From the NCBI GenBank assembly GCA_900770205.1, contig CAAGJV010000046.1, forward strand, positions 1-23,925: a DNA stretch of 23,925 nt, written 5' to 3'. Shown in pieces: positions 1 to 5,384 of this stretch; the first letter of the stretch is position 1, and each line of letters starts with the position of its first letter. The notes beneath the pieces are model-generated. The model searched no databases. It was not told the origin of the DNA and was given only the letters and a program-made list of their open reading frames with translations. Origin of the DNA: Desulfovibrionaceae bacterium (GTDB lineage: Bacteria; Desulfobacterota; Desulfovibrionia; Desulfovibrionales; Desulfovibrionaceae). A program made the translations under genes and the position numbers.

Positions 1-29
1 AAACTTCCGCCAAAATTGTCTTTTTTTTT

Positions 30-59
30 TTGTTTTTTTTTTTACATTGGCTGTATAGT
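30..59 (+). promoter_or_regulatory. Possible promoter next to a poly-T tract
   Basis: A TATAGT hexamer at 54-59 has a weak upstream partner, TTGTTT at 30-35, with an 18-base spacer. The spacer is made mostly of thymines: two runs of 11 T (21-31 and 33-43) are split by a single G. Transcription would begin near 66, which fits a start codon at 123 or 168 for the regulator and argues against the earlier in-frame ATG at 30. The T-run could instead be the tail of a terminator whose stem lies outside the window. The match is poor at -35. Confidence 0.25.
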
Positions 60-122
60 ATGGGCTTTGGAAATTCCCGTTATTGGGAAATCGGTTCTCT
101 TTTCATCAGAAAAACATTATTT

Positions 123-1298
123 ATGGAAACATATTTCATATCTGACAATAACCGGATTGACAGCGATATGGCAGCTGATGCGGCCTCTTTTGGTACTTCT
201 TTATACTGTTCCATAGATGAACGCAGAAAGATTCTTATTGTCGATGATGATGAACTGAGCCGTGCTGTTCTGGAAAATATTTTCTTTCATTCCTTTACCA
301 TTATTCATGCCTCCAATGGGTGTGAGGGCCTGGAAAAAGCCAGAGAGCACCGTTCCCAGCTCTGTGCCATTATTCTTGATGTCGTCATGCCGGGAAAGAG
401 CGGGCTTGAGGTTCTCGAAGAGCTTTTTAAAGACGATATCGTAGGAGATATCCCTGTTTTTCTGGTGACGGGGGAAACCGATACCGATATATGGGCGAAA
501 GGGTATGAGCTTGGAGCAATGGATGTTATCACCAAGCCTTTTGTTGCCGGAATTATCTTGCGAAGAGTCGCATCCCTTGTAGAATTGTTCCGTTCCAGGC
601 GGAGCCTTTCCAAAACCGTTGTCGATCATGAGAACGTGATTCTGCAGCAGCAGGATAAAATAGCCCGCATGGGGCTGGGAATGGTGGAGTCTCTGGCTTC
701 TGTCATCGAATTCCGAAGCGGAGAATCCGGGGAACATGTGCGCCGGATTCGCGATATTACCAGTATTCTCCTGAGTTCCTCCATAGGAGATGTCTTTTCT
801 CCAACAACAAAAAAGTCCATTGCCTATGCTTCCATTCTTCATGATGTAGGCAAGGTGGCCATTCCCGATGCCATTCTTAACAAACCGGGGCGTCTTTTGC
901 CGGAAGAGTTTGAGATTATGAAAAAGCATGCCGTTTATGGAAGAGACATGCTTGAAAAGATTCCTCAGATGAGGGAAATGCCGTTTTTCCGCTATGCCTG
1001 TGATATTGCTGCGTATCACCATGAACGCTGGGATGGAAGAGGCTATCCCTTCGGCCTGAAAGAAAACGAAATCCCCTTGTGGGCTCAAATAGTTTCTCTG
1101 GCAGATGTTTATGACGCATTAGTCAGCGTGAGGTGTTACAAGAAATCGTTCTCTCATGAAACCGCGGCAGATATGATACGAAGCGGGCAGTGCGGGGTAT
1201 TTTCATCGGAACTCCTGGAAAACTTTTTTGCGATGGCTAACCGCATAGCCCGACTGTACAGCCATGATGGCAAGGATATTCCTCCTGCGCTTTTTTGA
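123..1298 (+). CDS. Response regulator with HD-GYP c-di-GMP phosphodiesterase domain
   Basis: This is a two-domain cytoplasmic response regulator of 391 residues from the ATG at 123. The receiver has the acidic pocket VDDD (41-44), phospho-acceptor D86 in ILDVVMPG, T116 and K138 in ITKPF. A helical linker of about 45 residues follows. The HD-GYP domain has HD at 240-241 (HDVGK), HH near 299-300 and RGYP at 306-309, so the metal ligands and the GYP signature are kept and hydrolysis of c-di-GMP is expected. The start is uncertain. In-frame ATGs also lie at 30, 60 and 168, and none has a clear ribosome site. The ATG at 168 leaves the usual short lead into the receiver, and 30 is unlikely because a promoter-like element lies after it. 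The gene converges with the prepilin peptidase gene and sits at the edge of a pilus locus whose extension ATPase has a c-di-GMP-binding type N-terminus. It may therefore tune pilus activity. No histidine kinase is in the window. Confidence 0.93.
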   Translation: METYFISDNNRIDSDMAADAASFGTSLYCSIDERRKILIVDDDELSRAVLENIFFHSFTIIHASNGCEGLEKAREHRSQLCAIILDVVMPGKSGLEVLEELFKDDIVGDIPVFLVTGETDTDIWAKGYELGAMDVITKPFVAGIILRRVASLVELFRSRRSLSKTVVDHENVILQQQDKIARMGLGMVESLASVIEFRSGESGEHVRRIRDITSILLSSSIGDVFSPTTKKSIAYASILHDVGKVAIPDAILNKPGRLLPEEFEIMKKHAVYGRDMLEKIPQMREMPFFRYACDIAAYHHERWDGRGYPFGLKENEIPLWAQIVSLADVYDALVSVRCYKKSFSHETAADMIRSGQCGVFSSELLENFFAMANRIARLYSHDGKDIPPALF

Positions 1299-1355
1299 GA
1301 GAGGATTGCGCAGGGGGCCGTGAGGCGCCCTCTAAATGCCAAAGCGCCGATGGGC

Positions 1356-1391
1356 AGCCCTGGGGGGAAATCCTTCAGGGCTGTGTTTTTT
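1356..1391 (+). terminator. Rho-independent terminator after the HD-GYP gene
   Basis: A perfect 7-bp stem, AGCCCTG (1356-1362) with CAGGGCT (1376-1382), encloses a 13-base loop. It is followed by GTG and a run of six T (1386-1391). It lies 58 bases after the regulator's stop codon on the plus strand. On the minus strand the same stem has no U-run, so it should act for the plus-strand gene only. Confidence 0.72.
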
Positions 1392-1415
1392 AAGCTATAT
1401 CCTCCCGCTTTTGAT

Positions 1416-2237
1416 TCATATCCCAAGAAAGGTCAGCCACATCTGCATGAGAGGTTTTCCATACAGCCAGGTCAGCCATGCTCCTGCACAAAGAAAGGGG
1501 CCGAAGGGAATGCGCATGGTTCTAAGATTCCCGCCTTTCGTGGCATGAATGATCGGAAATGCCAGAAGCGCAAGCATCCCGGAAAGAAGCGTGGCCATGG
1601 GGATAAGCGGGAGGCCGCATAGAAAGCCCAGAGGAAGCATGAGTTTGATGTCTCCCCAACCAAGTCCTTCCATGCCGCGTATGCGGGAGAAAAGGAGCTG
1701 GACTGTGAGGAAAACGCCGGAAGCTGCGAGACCTCCGGCAAGGCTCATTTTCCAAGGCATATCCAGCAGGAAAACGGCGGCAAGAAAAGCAGGCAGAGCC
1801 GTTCCCAGAGTGAAGGCGTCCGGCAGAATGAAAATACGGGAATCGATGCCGGACGCCACAATAAACAGTGAGGAAAAAACAAGATAGACAGCTGCCGTGG
1901 TGGAAAAACCGAAGGAAAGGGCTGTGAGGAAAAAGATAAGAGCCGTGAGGAGCTCTACGATGACATATTGGGCGCTGATGGGGCTGTGGCAGTAGCGGCA
2001 GCGTCCGCGCAGAAAGAGCCAGCTCAGGACAGGAATAAGATCGAGAGCGTTCAGAGTATGCCCGCATACCGTGCAGTGCGATGGAGGGTAAACGATGGAT
2101 TCTTTGCTGATGAAGCGGAAGATGCAGACATTGAAGAAAGAACCGAAAATGAGTCCAAGAATAGCGGAGAGTATGGCGAAGGTTTCCGGGGAGCAAAGAG
2201 TATTGATGTTGTTTATGTGCGAGAGGATATCGTTCAT
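1416..2237 (-). CDS. pilD: Prepilin peptidase / N-methyltransferase (A24 family)
   Basis: This inner-membrane aspartic protease cleaves the short leader of type IV prepilins after glycine and methylates the new N-terminus. The 273 residues match the bacterial bifunctional family in length. The N-terminal segment has GSFFNVCIFR and the two CxxC pairs (C55/C58 and C80/C83) of the methyltransferase loop. The catalytic aspartates are D132 in GIDSRIFILPD and D196 in GWGDIKL. The conserved PFGPFL lies near 244-249. About seven to eight hydrophobic segments are visible. The start ATG has AAGGAA six bases upstream. It is the last gene of the minus-strand pilus series, 55 bases after the AAA ATPase gene. 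Its clients are presumably the prepilins at 16614-17951. The symbol pilD is used by family; gspO would be equally apt. Confidence 0.95.
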   Translation of the reverse strand: MNDILSHINNINTLCSPETFAILSAILGLIFGSFFNVCIFRFISKESIVYPPSHCTVCGHTLNALDLIPVLSWLFLRGRCRYCHSPISAQYVIVELLTALIFFLTALSFGFSTTAAVYLVFSSLFIVASGIDSRIFILPDAFTLGTALPAFLAAVFLLDMPWKMSLAGGLAASGVFLTVQLLFSRIRGMEGLGWGDIKLMLPLGFLCGLPLIPMATLLSGMLALLAFPIIHATKGGNLRTMRIPFGPFLCAGAWLTWLYGKPLMQMWLTFLGI

Positions 2238-2292
2238 GAGATTTCCTTAAAAGTTTTTTGACAGAGGAAGATTTTCGTGAGGCAAATAAGAC

Positions 2293-3735
2293 TCAGTGGG
2301 GCAGAAAGTACAGGGCCATTTCCCCAGGGGCATAGGGCGGGAGAAGTTCTGCATGAACATCTGGAGGAACACTGCGCCCGCTCAGCCAGCCGAAGGCCCT
2401 GCCGGCGGCACTGAAGGATGCGGGAGCTGTAATGTGGAAACGGATCGAGCCATCAGCCTCTTTCTTGGCCAGAAAGCGGGGCCTGAGTTCCGCAAAATGT
2501 TCCATATGTGAGAGGGCTTCCTCTGCTGAGGCATACGAGGAAAGAGAGAGGAGAAAGTTTTTGGTATAGCGTTCCGGCACGGCGTATTCCAGGAGCGGGA
2601 GCACGATGTTGGCAGATGTTTTTCCATCCCATTCCGGGTTGGCGCTGCGTAGGGCAGGTGCAGCTTCTGCGGTGCCATAGCACAATAGAGCCAGATTTTC
2701 TGCCGGTTCCCCTGCAGCGATGATGCCAAGAGAGGGAATGCGTTTTTCCTGGGAAGCTTCATGCGGTATTTCCTGGGGATTTTTTTGTGCTTCTGCTGGA
2801 GAAACGGGGGTGGGACAGACAGGTTCAAGCTGGCTTGCTGCCTGCGGCAGAAGTAAAAGAAGGAGAAGCGCGGTAAGGATGCAGAGGAGAAATGGCCATG
2901 AGCTTAAGGAGGTGTTTGCCTCTGCGCCTTCTCGTTCTGCCACAGCCTTTGCCATGGAGGCGCTTACTTGAGATTTGCCGCTCATGATGAGGGAAAGCAG
3001 ACAGTGATGCCCGAGGCGTATAAGCTGCCTCGGCCTGCCGCCGGAAGCGCGGCAGATAATGCGCAGTGCCTGGGCAGAAAACAGGCGGACAGCTTTTTCT
3101 CCTCCGGCAAGACGAAGGCGATGCCTCATAAGGTTGGCTGCTTCCTTTTTGCTGAGAGGAAAAAGATAGGAAAGGGCATTAATACGGTCGTGAAAGTTAG
3201 GGGAAGCATCGATAGCCTGCTTGAATTCCGGCTGAGCAAAAATGACTATCTGCAGCAGTTTTTCCGTATTGGTTTCAAAATTAAGAAGTTCCCTCAGAAT
3301 TTCCATGGATTCCTGCGAGAGCTTCTGCCCTTCATCAATAATGAGGACAAGATTTTTTTCTTCATCAAGGGCTTTTTTATAAATAAGATTCTGTAACGCT
3401 GACATGCCGTCTGCTTGGGCGGCTTTTTCGGCATCTCCTCCCATGAGAGCTGCAAGTTTTCTGCGAAAGTCCGGAGCATTCTGTGCACCGGCATCAAGCA
3501 GAAGATAGCTTTCCATGTTGGTACTGCCGCTGAGTGAACGCAGAAGACGGCGGGCCAGGGTGCTTTTTCCTGTGCCTACCATGCCGAGGACAACGTTCAG
3601 CCCGCGGCGCAGGCGGATGGCTATTTCAAGCTGCGTTATGCACAAATCGTGCATGGAGGTACCGTAGTAGGCGTCTGGATCCGGGGAATTGGAAAAAGGT
3701 TCCCTGGAGAGATCGAGCAGTTCCAGGTAGTTCAT
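2293..3735 (-). CDS. ExeA/MshM-like AAA ATPase with C-terminal periplasmic region
   Basis: The protein has 480 residues and joins a cytoplasmic AAA domain, one membrane span and a periplasmic tail. The N-terminus reads like the ExeA/GspA/MshM family (YLELLDLSREPFSNSPDP). Walker A is GMVGTGKST (51-59) and Walker B is LVLIIDEGQ (129-137). A strongly hydrophobic span runs from about 280 to 298. It is followed by a Pro/Glu-rich linker (305-335). A region at about 343-385 (LALLCYGTAEAAPALRSANP) resembles a LysM-type fold, but only weakly. ExeA helps assemble secretin rings across peptidoglycan, and MshM occupies the same place in MSHA pilus clusters, so the same role is inferred here. Its ATG overlaps the pilT stop codon by four bases (ATGA), with GGAG four bases upstream, so the two are probably translated together. 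Confidence 0.85.
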   Translation of the reverse strand: MNYLELLDLSREPFSNSPDPDAYYGTSMHDLCITQLEIAIRLRRGLNVVLGMVGTGKSTLARRLLRSLSGSTNMESYLLLDAGAQNAPDFRRKLAALMGGDAEKAAQADGMSALQNLIYKKALDEEKNLVLIIDEGQKLSQESMEILRELLNFETNTEKLLQIVIFAQPEFKQAIDASPNFHDRINALSYLFPLSKKEAANLMRHRLRLAGGEKAVRLFSAQALRIICRASGGRPRQLIRLGHHCLLSLIMSGKSQVSASMAKAVAEREGAEANTSLSSWPFLLCILTALLLLLLLPQAASQLEPVCPTPVSPAEAQKNPQEIPHEASQEKRIPSLGIIAAGEPAENLALLCYGTAEAAPALRSANPEWDGKTSANIVLPLLEYAVPERYTKNFLLSLSSYASAEEALSHMEHFAELRPRFLAKKEADGSIRFHITAPASFSAAGRAFGWLSGRSVPPDVHAELLPPYAPGEMALYFLPH

Positions 3736-4799
3736 GCGTCTCCTGCAGCCTGGCGGATTCGTTGTCTATTCTCCGCATACAAAAGTGCGGAACGCAGAGA
3801 AATGGCCCCTGATTTCAGAAGAAGTTCAAGGCTGTCGTCAAGAGAGATCATGCCGAGTTCCCGGCTGAGCTGGATGGTGTTGGGTATCTGGTGCGTTTTT
3901 CCTTCCCGGATGAGGCTGCGCACGGCATCGGTGGCAAACAGGACTTCAATGGCAGGAACCCGCCCTGGAATATCGCTGCGGCGTATGAGCACCTGTGAGA
4001 TGGCAGCCTGCAGAGAACTGGCAAGAGCAGCACGGATATGTTCCTGCCCGGAAGGGGGAAAGCTCTGAACAATGCGTTCCAGCGTTTTTGAGGCCGATAT
4101 AGTGTGCAGGGTGGAAAACACAAGATGCCCTGTTTCTGCCGCTTCCAGGGCAAGACTCATGGTTTCCGCATCGCGCATTTCTCCTATGAGGATAATATCG
4201 GGGTCTTCTCTGAGCGCTGAACGCAGAGCATCGGCAAAAGAGCGCATATGCACGCCGGATTCGCGCTGGCTGAAAAGGCAGCTGTGGTTTTCGTGAATGA
4301 ATTCTATGGGATCTTCGAGGGTGATGACATGGTCGCATCGCATGCGGTTGGCATAGTCCAGAATGGAGGCCAGCGTTGTGGATTTGCCGGAACCTGTAGG
4401 CCCTGTGACGAGAACAAGCCCTTTGGGAAGAAGGGCAATATCGCGAAGCCGGAGCGGAAGTCCCAGAGACTCGAAGGGAGGGATGGACAGGGGGATTTCC
4501 CGGAAGGCGGCCGATGTTCCCCTGCGTTCCCGATAGAAATTGACGCGGTAGCGGGCGATGCCTTCCAGATTCCAGGAGAGATCCAGGCTGCCGGAAGCAA
4601 GAAATTCCTTCTGCAATTCCGGCGCTGCAAGAGACTGGAGAATCGCCTGCATGTCTGATTCTGAGACGGCAGGGGCGTTTTCTTCCTTATGAAGTTTGCC
4701 GTTGATACGGATGTAGGGAGGATAACCGCAGGAAAGGTGCAGGTCTGATCCTCCCCGCTCATGCATGTTTTTGAGAATTTGTTCCAGATCAACAGCCAT
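3732..4799 (-). CDS. pilT: Type IV pilus retraction ATPase PilT
   Basis: This cytoplasmic hexameric secretion-type ATPase powers pilus depolymerisation. In 355 residues it shows the N-terminal MHERGGSDLHLSCGYPP, Walker A GPTGSGKST (133-141), the Asp box LEDPIEF (161-167), Walker B DIILIGE (201-207) and the His box ETGHLVFSTLHT (222-233). The C-terminal AVRSLIRE (292-299) matches the AIRNLIRE motif that marks PilT and is required for retraction in studied homologues. I chose the ATG at 4799 because GGAG lies five bases before it. A longer reading from a TTG at 4859 is possible, but that TTG is itself the -35 of a promoter-like element. The gene follows the chaperone gene by 115 bases that hold a strong hairpin, and it overlaps the next gene by four bases. 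No PilU paralogue is present. Confidence 0.93.
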   Translation of the reverse strand: MAVDLEQILKNMHERGGSDLHLSCGYPPYIRINGKLHKEENAPAVSESDMQAILQSLAAPELQKEFLASGSLDLSWNLEGIARYRVNFYRERRGTSAAFREIPLSIPPFESLGLPLRLRDIALLPKGLVLVTGPTGSGKSTTLASILDYANRMRCDHVITLEDPIEFIHENHSCLFSQRESGVHMRSFADALRSALREDPDIILIGEMRDAETMSLALEAAETGHLVFSTLHTISASKTLERIVQSFPPSGQEHIRAALASSLQAAISQVLIRRSDIPGRVPAIEVLFATDAVRSLIREGKTHQIPNTIQLSRELGMISLDDSLELLLKSGAISLRSALLYAENRQRIRQAAGDA

Positions 4800-4830
4800 G
4801 GAAACTCCGGGGACAGAGAATATCGGAGAA

Positions 4831-4859
4831 AGGGTAGGTGCCGTTCCGAAGGTTGTCAA
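4831..4859 (-). promoter_or_regulatory. Candidate sigma-70-type promoter for pilT
   Basis: On the minus strand TTGACA (4854-4859) is followed after 17 bases by TACCCT (4831-4836). The -35 is a perfect match and the -10 keeps TA....T. Transcription would start about 25 bases before the pilT ATG at 4799. It would let pilT, the AAA ATPase and prepilin peptidase genes be expressed apart from the chaperone-effector pair upstream. Confidence 0.42.
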
Positions 4860-4874
4860 GGAAGGTGCATGAGC

Positions 4875-4899
4875 GGGCGGCAGATGAAGGCTGCCGCCC
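4875..4899. other. Strong hairpin between the chaperone and pilT genes
   Basis: GGGCGGCAG (4875-4883) pairs perfectly with CTGCCGCCC (4891-4899) around a 7-base loop, forming a 9-bp GC-rich stem. On the minus strand it begins 15 bases after the chaperone's stop codon. No T-run follows on either strand, so it is not a standard intrinsic terminator. It could stabilise or process the 3' end of the effector-chaperone message, or cause partial termination. Confidence 0.5.
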
Positions 4900-4914
4900 C
4901 ATGGAAAAGTTTCC

Positions 4915-5352
4915 TTATATCCTGATCATATTCAAGGTAGATACCGATTCCTCTTCCTCGCGAGATGAGTCTGCATTCGAGGGAGGAAGAGAAAGCCATT
5001 CCTTCCAGTAGCGCAGAGCCTTGACGAACATGGAGATACGCTCTTCAAAGGCAGGATAGGGAGTATCTTCCTGGAACATGGCGTGGAGCATGAATACCTC
5101 GCGTGCGGCATCGAGGGAGAGGGTGGCGCCCCCTGTTTCCGCGCCGAGGCAGTTGGCGGAAAGCAGCCTTTTACAGGCGTCTTCGCGGCCGGAGGCGGAA
5201 GATAAGTCGGCCATGACATACAGGGAATTCCCTGACTTTTCAAAGTCAACGACATCTTCATCGAAGAATATCCGGCATGTTCCCTCATCTCCAAGGCTGA
5301 GGGTAATGCCGAGCGCTGCGCCGAGTTCCGAAACAAGTTCTGATGCTTTCAT
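4915..5352 (-). CDS. CesT-family type III secretion chaperone
   Basis: The protein has 145 residues, is acidic, and matches class I type III secretion chaperones (CesT/SycE/SicP fold) in size and pattern. It opens with a short helix (SELVSELGAALGITLSL). Next come strands with CRIFFDEDVVDFEKSG and SLYVMADLSS, the characteristic LLSANCLGAETGGATLSLD (63-81), and a final helix with FEERISMFVKALRYWKEWL (102-120). The tail after 122 is Ser/Glu-rich. Such chaperones dimerise in the cytoplasm and hold the N-terminal part of a cognate effector ready for export. The neighbouring gene at 5385-8129 is the obvious partner, 32 bases upstream in the same direction. The start has AAGGA seven bases before the ATG. 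YbjN-like proteins share this fold and are the main alternative. No export apparatus gene is nearby, so the secretion machine must lie elsewhere if the assignment is right. Confidence 0.82.
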   Translation of the reverse strand: MKASELVSELGAALGITLSLGDEGTCRIFFDEDVVDFEKSGNSLYVMADLSSASGREDACKRLLSANCLGAETGGATLSLDAAREVFMLHAMFQEDTPYPAFEERISMFVKALRYWKEWLSLPPSNADSSREEEESVSTLNMIRI

Positions 5353-5384
5353 GATAGCTTCCTTTTAGTCTGTGGATGAGAGGC

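Noticed and set aside
201..1088. 295-codon minus-strand open frame opposite the HD-GYP gene
   Set aside because: It is a shadow of a gene with clear receiver and HD-GYP motifs. The translated product has no recognisable domain.
1303..1333. Imperfect GC-rich inverted repeat between the HD-GYP gene and the terminator
   Set aside because: It has a mismatch in the stem and no T-run after it; the perfect stem at 1356-1382 with six T is the credible terminator.
4800..4859. N-terminal extension of PilT from a TTG codon
   Set aside because: The ATG at 4799 has a proper GGAG site and gives the standard PilT length; the TTG is better explained as part of a -35 box.
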